In this document: piece after piece, positions 51,063 to 57,623 of the stretch
How positions within the stretch are numbered: the first letter of the stretch is position 1
Layout: each line of letters begins with the position of its first letter
Assembly: GCA_002717365.1 (NCBI GenBank)
Contig: PBDJ01000028.1
Coordinates: 1 to 57,623, forward strand
Source of the DNA: Acidimicrobiaceae bacterium
GTDB lineage: Bacteria > Actinomycetota > Acidimicrobiia > Acidimicrobiales > MedAcidi-G1
Direction: 5' to 3'
Length of the DNA: 57,623 bases
Translations under genes and position numbers: made by a program
Notes under the pieces: model-generated
Seen by the model: the letters and a program-made list of their open reading frames with translations, nothing else
The model's database searches: none
What the model was told of the DNA's origin: nothing

Positions 51063-51577
51063 ATTCTGTCACCGGTCCGGGTATCCGCCCTGCTACATCC
51101 GACGACCTGGTCCGCCTGGTCGAGTTGAACAACGCCGCTGTTCCGGCTGTCAACTACCTCACTCTGGACGAGATGGCTCGGTTCCTTCGGGTAGCACACC
51201 GATTCCTAGTAGCAGAGGTTCCCGAAGACGGCACCGTAGCGGCCTTCCTTGTCGGTCTAGATGGTCCCGAGTGTTTCTACGACAGCCTCAACTACGAGTA
51301 CTTCTGTGATCGCTATGACCGATTCCTCTACGTCGACCGGATAGTCGTTGATCCAGTGGCCTGGGGGCGGGGTCTAGCCCAAGGCTTTTATCGAGCTTTC
51401 GTTACCTCTGCAGTTGGACACACTCACCTATGTGCTGAGGTCAACACGGTGCCGCGCAACGAGCGGTCGCTGGACTTTCACCAACGGTTCGGCTTCAAGG
51501 CCATTGGGGAGCGATCTGACGAAGGGACAGGCAAGTCCGTCCGAATGTTTGCCCTGGAGATTTCAGGAGACGGTTAG
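51059..51577 (+). CDS. GNAT-family N-acetyltransferase
   Basis: This is a 172-residue GNAT-like protein beginning MNSVTGPGIRPATSDDLVRLVELNN. The acetyl-CoA loop is VDRIVVDPVAWGRGLAQGFYRAF, and AEVNTVPRNERSLDFHQRFGFKAIGE closes the fold. An FCDRYDRFLYVDRIVV segment resembles a group of predicted acetyltransferases (COG3818-like). I chose the GTG at 51059 because it overlaps the uORF stop and starts just before the conserved IRPAT. A GTG at 51047 is possible. Its TAG overlaps the stop of the opposite gene. Confidence 0.85.
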   Translation: MNSVTGPGIRPATSDDLVRLVELNNAAVPAVNYLTLDEMARFLRVAHRFLVAEVPEDGTVAAFLVGLDGPECFYDSLNYEYFCDRYDRFLYVDRIVVDPVAWGRGLAQGFYRAFVTSAVGHTHLCAEVNTVPRNERSLDFHQRFGFKAIGERSDEGTGKSVRMFALEISGDG

Positions 51578-51780
51578 TCGCGGACCACGATGGTGCCGGC
51601 GGGCCGACTCCCCCTCGACCCACAGGACCAGCACGGCTCGTTGGGGTCGCCCCGCCAAGCCACCTCGCAGCGTGAGCAAACCAGACCAACCCAGTGGGCC
51701 GGCTCAACGGGGGCTATCGGGGCCGAGGACCGAAACGGTGGGACGCCACGTAGCGGATGGTCGAGAGACGGATCGCCCAT
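51574..51780 (-). CDS. Small zinc-ribbon protein
   Basis: This 68-residue protein has a Cys4 ribbon: CSRCEVAWRGDPNEPCWSCG (CxxC-x11-CxxC), followed by a short basic C-terminus. The N-terminus is Pro-rich and probably flexible. It starts at the ATG at 51780, with GGAG 6 nt upstream on the minus strand. The open frame continues upstream to 52023 but runs through the cyclophilin leader. Its stop overlaps that of the acetyltransferase (TTAG). The function is unknown. Confidence 0.75.
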   Translation of the reverse strand: MGDPSLDHPLRGVPPFRSSAPIAPVEPAHWVGLVCSRCEVAWRGDPNEPCWSCGSRGSRPAGTIVVRD

Positions 51781-51946
51781 GCTTTGCTCCGGGGACCGGG
51801 ACAACGGCCGGGGTGCCATGCGCGGCACCGTAGCGAAGGTCCGCGCGCCACTGGGTGACCCCGGCTCCGCGGCCCGTAGCCTGCCTGCGGCGACCACACG
51901 GTGCCTGTGCACCACCCACCCGATCCGGGTCGCCGAGGAGATCCCG

Positions 51947-52504
51947 ATGTCGGACCTGATCCCGAACCCCGACGGCTCCAGTGAGCGCCGTATCTCTTTC
52001 CCGGCAGCCCCGCCCATGGTCATCGACCCGGCGAAGGCTTACACGGCGGAGATGGTCACCTCTATGGGGAGCATGACCATTGGCCTGGACCCCCTGGCCG
52101 CCCCAAAGACTGTCAACAACTTCGTATATCTGGCCCGCTGGCATTACTACGACGGTCTGGTATTCCACCGGGTGATCAACGGTTTCGTGATCCAGGGAGG
52201 CTGTCCGGAGGGGTCGGGTCGGGGCGGTCCCGGCTACCGTTTCGCTGATGAGTTGCCGAAGCCCGGCCGGTATGAGATCGGTTCGTTGGTCATGGCCAAC
52301 GCCGGGCCGGACACCAACGGTAGCCAGTTCTTCGTGGTCACCGGCTCCAGCGGGGTGGGCCTGCCGCCGGCCTACGCGCTGTTCGGCAAGGTCATCAAGG
52401 GCGTCGAGGTAGCTACGGCCATCCAGGAGGTCCGGACGGGACCCGGCGATCGCCCGGTGGAAGATGTGGTCATCGAGTCGGTCACCGTGACCGAGTCGGA
52501 CTGA
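51947..52504 (+). CDS. Peptidyl-prolyl cis-trans isomerase, cyclophilin type
   Basis: A 185-residue cytosolic cyclophilin. The catalytic Arg is in DGLVFHRVINGFVIQGG. ANAGPDTNGSQFFV and ALFGKVIKGVEVATAI complete the active site. The first 45 residues (MSDLIPNPDGSSERRISFP...) form a short lead before the beta-barrel. It starts at the ATG at 51947 with GAGGAG 6 nt upstream. No signal peptide is visible. The gap 51781-51946 upstream shows no other gene. Confidence 0.93.
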   Translation: MSDLIPNPDGSSERRISFPAAPPMVIDPAKAYTAEMVTSMGSMTIGLDPLAAPKTVNNFVYLARWHYYDGLVFHRVINGFVIQGGCPEGSGRGGPGYRFADELPKPGRYEIGSLVMANAGPDTNGSQFFVVTGSSGVGLPPAYALFGKVIKGVEVATAIQEVRTGPGDRPVEDVVIESVTVTESD

Positions 52505-52540
52505 CGCGAGTCGTTCGAGAGACGGGAACTAGGAGGAGCG

Positions 52541-53398
52541 ATGAGTATCAAGCGTGTCGGAGTGGTGGGCGGTGGGCAGATGGGTGGGGGCGTGGCCGAG
52601 TTAACAGCCAAGGCCGGCCTACGCACCGTGGTCCGCGAAGTGAGCCCGGAGGTTGCCGAGCGGAGTCGAGCCGGAATCCAGAAGTCCCTGGACCGTGCCC
52701 TGGAGCGCGGCAAGCTCGACGAAGCGGCCCACGAAGCGGCCCTAGGCAACCTGTCTTTCACCACCGAGATCGGAGATCTGGGCGACTGCGATCTGGTCGT
52801 TGAGGCGGTTGTCGAGTCGTTCGACCTCAAGGCCGAGATCTTCCAGGCCCTCGACGAGGTTGTGGTCTCACCAGACGCTGTTCTGGCCACCAACACCTCG
52901 TCCATCCCGATCATCGATATCGCCATGGCCACAGGCCGTCCGGAGCGGGTCATCGGGATGCACTTCTTCAACCCTGCTCCCGTGATGAAGCTGGTTGAGG
53001 TGATCCCATCGGTTCGCACCGACCCCGCCGTGACCGACCTGATTACTGCGTTCGCCACCGATGTTCTGGACAAGGTGGTGGTGGCGGCCAAGGATCGTGC
53101 GGGCTTCGTGGTCAACATGCTGCTGGTTCCCTACCTAAACGCCGCTATGCGGATGTACGCCGACGGCCACGCCACGGCCGCCGACATCGACAACGGTATG
53201 AAACTGGGTGCTGCCCACCCGATGGGCCCGCTTGAACTCAGCGACATGATCGGGCTGGACACCATGATGCTGGTCGCCGAGACACTGTTCGCAGAGTACG
53301 GCGACGACTTTTACCAGCCGCCCCCGTTGCTGCGTCGCATGGTGGCCGCCGGCCACCTGGGCCGCAAGACGGGCCGGGGCTTTTACGACTACGGCTGA
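52541..53398 (+). CDS. 3-hydroxybutyryl-CoA dehydrogenase
   Basis: This 285-residue protein belongs to the 3-hydroxyacyl-CoA dehydrogenase family (FadB2/PaaH-like). The NAD-binding N-terminus is RVGVVGGGQMGGGVAE. The catalytic region is ATNTSSIPIIDIAMATGRPERVIGMHFFNPAPVMKLVEVI, with His and Glu in the family pattern. The C-terminal domain has AAHPMGPLELSDMIGLDTM and ends RKTGRGFYDYG. The ATG is preceded by an excellent AGGAGG site. It may supply or use C4-CoA compounds that also feed the IcmAB mutase. It overlaps the MFS gene by 10 bp at the 3' end. Confidence 0.93.
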   Translation: MSIKRVGVVGGGQMGGGVAELTAKAGLRTVVREVSPEVAERSRAGIQKSLDRALERGKLDEAAHEAALGNLSFTTEIGDLGDCDLVVEAVVESFDLKAEIFQALDEVVVSPDAVLATNTSSIPIIDIAMATGRPERVIGMHFFNPAPVMKLVEVIPSVRTDPAVTDLITAFATDVLDKVVVAAKDRAGFVVNMLLVPYLNAAMRMYADGHATAADIDNGMKLGAAHPMGPLELSDMIGLDTMMLVAETLFAEYGDDFYQPPPLLRRMVAAGHLGRKTGRGFYDYG

Positions 53399-54885
53399 CC
53401 CCTCGCCGAGCCCTCGGAGCCACGAACGCTGACTGATCTTCGGCTGCTTCCCGGTAAGGGGTCCGCCATCCCGGTGGCCAGGATGGCGGCACCGATGCCG
53501 GCGCCCGCCGCCACCAGGTGCAGGGCCAAAAAGCGTCCGCCGCTCACAGCGTCCCCCATCAGAGCGGCCAACACGGTGATTCCAACTGCGGCGCCGATTT
53601 GCTGGAGCATGTTCATGGACCCACCGGCGACACCTAGGTCGTCATCGCCGGCCGCCGAGGTCACAGCATTGGCGATCGTCGGCCTGAAGTAGCCGCTGCC
53701 TGCACCGGACAGCATCGCGCCGGCTAGGAAGACCGGAAGCCAGCGTTGGTAGGCGCCGATTCCAGCCACCACCATGGCTAGAGCGAATACCAACATCCCG
53801 GTGACTGCCACCCGCCGGGCACCATGACGGGGGTCGTGGTGGCTTCCCAACCTGGCAAAAAAGGCGAAGGACAGTGGTCGGGGCAACATCACCAGCCCAA
53901 TAGCCGTGGGTTGGAAGCCCCATCGCCGCTCCAACAAGAAAGGGGCCATGACCATGGCGCCCATGTAACCGGCTTGGAGGACGGCCTGGGCGACCATGGG
54001 ACGAATGAATGCCCGGTGGTGGAGTAGAGCCGGTGGGAGTAGTGGGGCTGATGATCGGGCCTCAATTCGGGTGAAGGCGGCCAGGCCGACCGAGGCCACC
54101 ACAGCAGCTACCAAGACCACCGGGTGGGTCCACCCCCAGGAGATTCCCCGGTTGAAGGACAGGAGCAGGCCACCCACCCCAAGACCGAGGGTTACCGCAC
54201 CGGGGAGGTCGAACCGGATGCCGGTCCGCCGGGGCGTTTCCGGAACGATGAACAGGGCGCCTACCAGAGCGATGAGAACCGTTGTGCCCTGAACAACGAA
54301 GAGGGCCCGCCACCCGATCCACTCGATGAGTGGACCACCGGTTACTACACCGAGAGCCGGCGAGAGGGCTACCACGACAGCCCAGATGCCAAGGGCGCGG
54401 GTCCGTTCCTGTCGCGGGAAGGTGGACAGAATCATGGCCATAGCGGACGGCCCTGCTGCTGCCTTAGCGGTCTGGGCGATGGTCCGCAGCACGATCAGCG
54501 AGGTGGTATTCCAGGCTAGGGCGGTGGCAAAGGCCAGTAGCGCGCCCAGGGCGAAACTGATCAGATAGGTGCGCCGGTGGCCGTAGAGGTCGCCGACCTT
54601 GCCCACGATCGGTGTCACGACGGCGAAAGCCAGCAGGGGGGCGGCCAAGACCCACGCGATGGTGTCGTCTTGTGCACCCAGGTCGTTGGCGATTCGAGGG
54701 AGCGATGCTGACAGTACGGTCACCGGATAACTACCGGCAGCCGTTCCAAACAGGGCAGTGACGAGGACCAGTCTCCGGTAGTTGCTGCGCTGTCGGATGA
54801 GTGCCCGCCGGGCTCCCCAGGCCGTGACTGGCTCGTCGGGGTCAGCGGCGACGGTTCCCGCGTCGTCGTCAACCGGTTTGTTCAT
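53389..54885 (-). CDS. MFS transporter, DHA2 (EmrB/QacA) type
   Basis: This 498-residue polytopic protein is a drug:H+ antiporter family member. Motif A is VGKVGDLYGHRRTYL between helices 2 and 3. Motif C-like glycine-rich VVVALSPALGVVTGGPLIEWIGWRALF follows in helix 5. The length and central helix spacing fit the 14-helix group. A cytoplasmic acidic tail precedes helix 1. The start at 54885 has TAGGGT 8 nt upstream. The transporter diverges from the AcoX-like gene. Confidence 0.9.
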   Translation of the reverse strand: MNKPVDDDAGTVAADPDEPVTAWGARRALIRQRSNYRRLVLVTALFGTAAGSYPVTVLSASLPRIANDLGAQDDTIAWVLAAPLLAFAVVTPIVGKVGDLYGHRRTYLISFALGALLAFATALAWNTTSLIVLRTIAQTAKAAAGPSAMAMILSTFPRQERTRALGIWAVVVALSPALGVVTGGPLIEWIGWRALFVVQGTTVLIALVGALFIVPETPRRTGIRFDLPGAVTLGLGVGGLLLSFNRGISWGWTHPVVLVAAVVASVGLAAFTRIEARSSAPLLPPALLHHRAFIRPMVAQAVLQAGYMGAMVMAPFLLERRWGFQPTAIGLVMLPRPLSFAFFARLGSHHDPRHGARRVAVTGMLVFALAMVVAGIGAYQRWLPVFLAGAMLSGAGSGYFRPTIANAVTSAAGDDDLGVAGGSMNMLQQIGAAVGITVLAALMGDAVSGGRFLALHLVAAGAGIGAAILATGMADPLPGSSRRSVSVRGSEGSARGQP

Positions 54886-54893
54886 CCGTCCGG

Positions 54894-54899
54894 ACCCTA
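54894..54899 (-). promoter_or_regulatory. Candidate -10 box (TAGGGT) for leaderless MFS gene
   Basis: On the minus strand TAGGGT ends 8 nt before the ATG at 54885. It lies 37 bp from the plus-strand box of the divergent kinase gene. Confidence 0.45.
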
Positions 54900-54935
54900 G
54901 GGGCCTCCCCTTCGGGCTCCCTCAGCGGCGAACAG

Positions 54936-54941
54936 TACGGT
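54936..54941 (+). promoter_or_regulatory. Candidate -10 box (TACGGT) for the AcoX-like gene
   Basis: TACGGT ends 7 nt before the ATG at 54949. There is no ribosome site between. Confidence 0.45.
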
Positions 54942-54948
54942 CCGGCCC

Positions 54949-55956
54949 ATGGCGGACGGATCTCCGAGTCGACCAATCGGAATTGTGGTCAATCCGCGCT
55001 CGGGGACCGATGTTCGCCGGGCCGTAGCCGCGGCGGGCACCGTCACCGTGGAGGACAAGGCCAACGTGGTCCGTCGGGTTGTCCGCGGCGCCCGAGAGGC
55101 TGGAGCCAGTCGGTTCGTGGTCCACCACGATCCGCACCGGATCGTACGGCGGGCTACCGAGACCATGCGCGACGTCGATCTGTCGTGGCTGGATCTGGAT
55201 CTGACCTTCACCGAGGAGGACACGGTGGCTGCTGTACGGGCCATGCGGGAGGCTGGATGCGCCGTGGTGGTGGTCCTGGGCGGGGACGGCACCAACCGGG
55301 CGGCAGCTCGCGGTTGGACCGACCTGCCCGTGATCCCGCTGTCGACCGGCACCAACAACGCTTTCGCCCTGCTTGTCGAACCGACGGTGGCCGGGGCGGC
55401 GGCCGGCCACCTAGCCACAGGGTGGTGCGCGGTGGCTGACGTGGCCCGGCCGGCCACCGTGATCTGGGTCACGTCGGTAGGGGCCGGCAGGCCGGAGGAT
55501 TTGGCCCTCGTTGACGCTGTGGCTGTCGACGATCCATACGTCGGATCGTTCGAGTTGTTTGATCCGTCGACAGTTCGGTTCGCCGTACTGGCCCGGTCGG
55601 ATCCAACCGCCGTGGGGTTTGCTGGGGTGGGGGGTTTAGTCGAGCCCCTTGAGCCTGGATGCGCAGATGGGCTACTTCTCCGGTTCGGTCCAGCTGATCA
55701 GTGTGACCGGGTGGTCCGTGGGCCGACGGCCCCGGGACATTACGACGACTTGGGCCTCGTTGAGGTCCGGCGACTGGCCCCCGGAGAGGGTGTGGAGGTG
55801 GCCGGCCCGCTGCTCCTGGCTTTCGATGGTGAGCGGAAGCGTCGCCTAGTCGACGGCGAGCGGGTCGTCTTATCGGTCCGAGCTGACGGCCCTTGGGTGG
55901 TCGACGTGGGCACCGTTATGGCTCTCGCTTCGGCCGGTGGCACCTACCTCCGTTGA
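54949..55956 (+). CDS. ATP-NAD kinase/AcoX-like protein
   Basis: This 335-residue protein belongs to the NAD kinase/diacylglycerol kinase fold, AcoX-like subgroup (COG3199 style). IGIVVNPRSGTD begins the domain, VVVVLGGDGTNRAAA is the GGDG nucleotide motif, and IPLSTGTNNAFAL is the second glycine loop. The C-terminal part has VAGPLLLAFDGERKRRLVDGERV, which resembles the C-terminal beta-domain. AcoX homologues are often found with acetoin genes but none are nearby. The substrate is not established. Confidence 0.85.
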   Translation: MADGSPSRPIGIVVNPRSGTDVRRAVAAAGTVTVEDKANVVRRVVRGAREAGASRFVVHHDPHRIVRRATETMRDVDLSWLDLDLTFTEEDTVAAVRAMREAGCAVVVVLGGDGTNRAAARGWTDLPVIPLSTGTNNAFALLVEPTVAGAAAGHLATGWCAVADVARPATVIWVTSVGAGRPEDLALVDAVAVDDPYVGSFELFDPSTVRFAVLARSDPTAVGFAGVGGLVEPLEPGCADGLLLRFGPADQCDRVVRGPTAPGHYDDLGLVEVRRLAPGEGVEVAGPLLLAFDGERKRRLVDGERVVLSVRADGPWVVDVGTVMALASAGGTYLR

Positions 55957-55965
55957 GACCGGCGG

Positions 55966-56682
55966 TCAGGCGACGGACCAGTCGGCCAGTAGGGCGGGAA
56001 GGTCGGCTAGGCGGTCCAGGACCGGGAACCGGACAGCGGCCACGGCCTTCGGGTCGGGTTCCTCCAGGATCCACGTTGTTGTGTGGGGGACATGGACCGC
56101 CCTCCCACCGATTCCCAGGACGGGAAGCACGTCAGACCGGATCGAATTGCCGACCATCACGAAGTCCGAGGGCTGAATACCGAGGCGGTCGAGGACGCTG
56201 GCGTAGGTGGCCTCATCCTTCTCGGCCACTACCTCGACCCGCCAGAACCGGTTGGCCAGGCCGCTCCGAGCCACTTTGGTCATCTGGTCGTTTAGGTCCC
56301 CCTTGGTGATGACGAGCAGGCGGTGAGTACGTGAGAGGGCGTCGACGGTGTCGGCGACTCCATCCAGTAACTCGATTGGGTGATCCAGAAGCTCATGGCC
56401 CCAGGCCACGATGTCGCCGATCTGGTTGGCGTTGATATCCCCGTCACTGAGGTGGACCGCGGTGACGATCATGGACAATACGAAACCCTTTACCCCGTAA
56501 CCGTGGCGGGCAATGTTCTTTCGTTCGGTGGCCAGCAGGGCGGCGTCGGTGGCCTCTTCGTCCGACCACGGGGCCATCAGGTCTCGGAACCGGGCCTCCA
56601 CCTCGTGGAAACGGGCTTCGCTCTCCCAGAGAGTGTCGTCGGCGTCCAGTCCGAGGACGGAGAGCGAGTCAGATCTGGACAC
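55966..56682 (-). CDS. HAD-superfamily hydrolase
   Basis: This 238-residue HAD protein has an intact motif I (LGLDADDTLWESE, DxD), motif II in LLVITKGDLNDQ, a Lys in VVAEKDEATYASVLDRL, and motif IV MVGNSIRSDVLPVLGIGG. The cap is inserted between motifs I and II (type I). It ends ...LLADWSVA. A GTG start preceded by TAGGCT 6 nt upstream indicates a leaderless gene. It contrasts with the degenerate HAD domain near 1.4 kb. Confidence 0.92.
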   Translation of the reverse strand: MSRSDSLSVLGLDADDTLWESEARFHEVEARFRDLMAPWSDEEATDAALLATERKNIARHGYGVKGFVLSMIVTAVHLSDGDINANQIGDIVAWGHELLDHPIELLDGVADTVDALSRTHRLLVITKGDLNDQMTKVARSGLANRFWRVEVVAEKDEATYASVLDRLGIQPSDFVMVGNSIRSDVLPVLGIGGRAVHVPHTTTWILEEPDPKAVAAVRFPVLDRLADLPALLADWSVA

Positions 56683-56688
56683 ACCCCG

Positions 56689-56694
56689 AGCCTA
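56689..56694 (-). promoter_or_regulatory. Candidate -10 box (TAGGCT) for leaderless HAD gene
   Basis: On the minus strand TAGGCT ends 6 nt before the GTG of the HAD gene. Confidence 0.45.
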
Positions 56695-56747
56695 CGGTCC
56701 GGTATCCGTCGCGTTGGGGTGTCCCCGTCCGGTCCCTACCCCGGGAG

Positions 56748-56753
56748 TACCGT
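56748..56753 (+). promoter_or_regulatory. Candidate -10 box (TACCGT) for the DUF3499 gene
   Basis: TACCGT ends 8 nt before the ATG at 56762 with no ribosome site between. Confidence 0.45.
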
Positions 56754-56761
56754 TTCAGCCC

Positions 56762-57307
56762 ATGCGGGACCTGTGCATGCGGTCGGCCTGCCTTGGCACG
56801 GCCGATGCCCTTGTCGTGATGGATGTCCGAGACCTGACCTTCGCCGTCTGCGACCTCGACGAGGTGGACGGACCCGGGTCGGTGGTGCTGTGCGAGATGC
56901 ATCTGGACCGGCTCCGGGCGCCAAACGGATGGACCTTGGTCGACGTCCGTACCCGAGGCAACCTGATACCGCTGCCCGAGCGCCCCAGGGATTCCGAGGA
57001 GTCGGACGACCAGACACTGCGGCCGGTGGCCGACGTGGAGCCGATCCGCCCAGTGGCTGCTGCTGTGCATCCGCTTGAGTCAGCGCGCGACGCCGAGACC
57101 CGACCCGAGCCCTCCCCAGCCCCGGAGGCCGCTGAGACACCGTTGCTGGCCCGGGCCTTCCTAGGCGTCGACCGGCACCCCGCTGCAACCGACGACCGGT
57201 CGGAACTGAAGGACGATCCGTTCGAGGACCACCAGTGGGACCAACGGGACCAATCCGAGGATCAGAGCGACGGTCAGCTCACCTTCGGGGGCGAGCCGGT
57301 CGCCTGA
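56762..57307 (+). CDS. DUF3499 domain-containing protein
   Basis: This 181-residue protein begins MRDLCMRSACLGTADALVVMD, then FAVCDLDEV and VVLCEMHLDRLRAPNGWTLVDVR. That matches DUF3499, a small actinobacterial domain with paired Cys and Cys/His that may bind zinc. The C-terminal two-thirds is low-complexity (Pro, Glu, Asp-rich; EDHQWDQRDQSEDQSDGQ). The start at 56762 is chosen because the family begins with this Met and a -10-like TACCGT precedes it. It is divergent from the HAD gene. Confidence 0.82.
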   Translation: MRDLCMRSACLGTADALVVMDVRDLTFAVCDLDEVDGPGSVVLCEMHLDRLRAPNGWTLVDVRTRGNLIPLPERPRDSEESDDQTLRPVADVEPIRPVAAAVHPLESARDAETRPEPSPAPEAAETPLLARAFLGVDRHPAATDDRSELKDDPFEDHQWDQRDQSEDQSDGQLTFGGEPVA

Positions 57308-57330
57308 ATGTTGGCCGTCGTCGTCTGACG

Positions 57331-57623
57331 ATGTCCGCCCTCCGGGCTGTTGCGCCCATAACCCTCTTCATCCTTCTAGTCGCCTGTGGAGGACCGTCGG
57401 GGGAGACGGTCGGGGATCTGTTCGCCGGGTCGTCGACCACGTCGGTTGTCGTGACGTTGACTACGGAATCGGTGCAGGGCGCCGAAGTCGCCACGACCGG
57501 AGTCATCCCATCTAAGTCCGACGGGTTGGCCTCGACCATGCCCTCGGCTACAACCATGCCCTCGGCTACAACCATGCCCTCGGCTACAACCATGCCCTCG
57601 GCTACAACCATGCCCTCGGCTAC
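57331..57623 (+). CDS. Putative lipoprotein with a Met-Pro-Ser-Ala-Thr-Thr repeat (partial)
   Basis: The reading frame opens at the ATG at 57331 and runs off the window end. It encodes a lipoprotein signal peptide (APITLFILLVACGG; lipobox LVAC). A Thr/Ser/Val-rich linker leads into repeats of MPSATT encoded by an 18-bp unit. No family is recognised. The mature protein would be an anchored surface lipoprotein with a Thr/Pro-rich stalk. It lies 24 bp after the DUF3499 gene. Confidence 0.75.
   Translation, partial: MSALRAVAPITLFILLVACGGPSGETVGDLFAGSSTTSVVVTLTTESVQGAEVATTGVIPSKSDGLASTMPSATTMPSATTMPSATTMPSATTMPSA
57535..57623 (+). repeat. 18-bp in-frame tandem repeat
   Basis: The unit ACCATGCCCTCGGCTACA repeats without mismatch, about 4.9 times before the window ends. 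In frame it gives MPSATT. The repeat is cut by the window edge so the true copy number is unknown. Confidence 0.95.

Noticed and set aside
51781-52023. Upstream extension of the zinc-ribbon frame
   Set aside because: The extension covers the cyclophilin leader and start, and the ATG at 51780 has a good ribosome site.
57279-57611. A minus-strand frame with repeats of Met-Val-Val-Ala-Glu-Gly
   Set aside because: It is the reverse reading of the lipoprotein tandem repeat; the plus frame has a signal peptide and lipobox.
57535-57623. CRISPR array
   Set aside because: The 18-bp units are directly adjacent with no spacers and are in frame within a coding region.

Overview
This window is about 57.6 kb of high-GC (roughly two-thirds G+C by eye), gene-dense bacterial chromosome. 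The gene content points to an actinobacterium (Actinomycetota), possibly a free-living Acidimicrobiia-like lineage. The evidence is proteins of the DUF3263, DUF3499, LytR_C and LppM types, the coproporphyrin-dependent haem enzymes (HemQ/ChdC, CgoX/HemY-type oxidase, HemE), a HelD-type RNA polymerase factor, a PAC2 protein, an IcmA/IcmB/MeaB set, and abundant leaderless genes with TANNNT boxes 6-8 nt before the start codon. The lineage is an inference; no 16S gene is present. I see no prophage, insertion sequence or CRISPR array.

Layout. 1-5.6 kb: the end of clpC, a lipoprotein/HAD fusion, a dienelactone hydrolase, a Crp-type regulator, and an ispD-ispF-rlmB operon. 5.6-8.8 kb: a membrane protein, tRNA-Thr(TGU), DUF3263 and LytR_C proteins, glycerate kinase and a MoaD/ThiS-like protein. 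8.8-13.4 kb: groEL behind a CIRCE operator and two further perfect dyads, then fdhD, hemQ, a larE-like gene and a small unknown. 13.4-20.1 kb: glnD, a NUDIX hydrolase, PAC2, an acetyltransferase, a decayed M20 peptidase pseudogene and a pabB-pabC fusion. 20.1-26.1 kb: a complete seven-gene mrp/mnh Na+/H+ antiporter operon in tightly overlapped A-to-G order on the minus strand. 26.2-31.0 kb: an accessory-looking catabolic neighbourhood (class II aldolase, SnoaL-like, Rieske, CrtC-like, acetoacetate-decarboxylase-like, small membrane protein, MarR). 31.0-34.0 kb: an acyl-CoA mutase operon whose substrate residues (Phe48/Gln166) match isobutyryl-CoA mutase, with its MeaB chaperone. 34.0-38.4 kb: GtrA, methyltransferases, a six-hairpin/prenyltransferase-like protein and a GT4 glycosyltransferase, suggesting an envelope-glycan or lipid pathway. 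38.4-45.2 kb: dtd, a frameshifted methyltransferase, and a minus-strand run patatin-hemE-cgoX-cyclase-lnt. 45.2-57.6 kb: helD, an ABC exporter pair facing an acetyltransferase, a zinc-ribbon protein, cyclophilin, 3-hydroxyacyl-CoA dehydrogenase, an MFS exporter, an AcoX-like kinase, a HAD hydrolase, DUF3499, and a lipoprotein running off the end through an 18-bp tandem repeat.

The most interesting signals are: (i) a palindromic ACCCTAGGGT box that appears to serve as the -10 element of two divergent genes, with one side reading into a 12-codon leaderless ORF containing Cys-Cys whose stop overlaps the acetyltransferase start; (ii) a membrane-spanning LppM-HAD fusion whose HAD nucleophile Asp is replaced; (iii) three stacked dyads before groEL; (iv) catalytic substitutions in Lnt (Cys to Ser) and in a nucleotide cyclase (Arg to Lys); (v) the Rieske/aldolase/decarboxylase neighbourhood of unknown substrate; and (vi) the pervasive leaderless promoter grammar.
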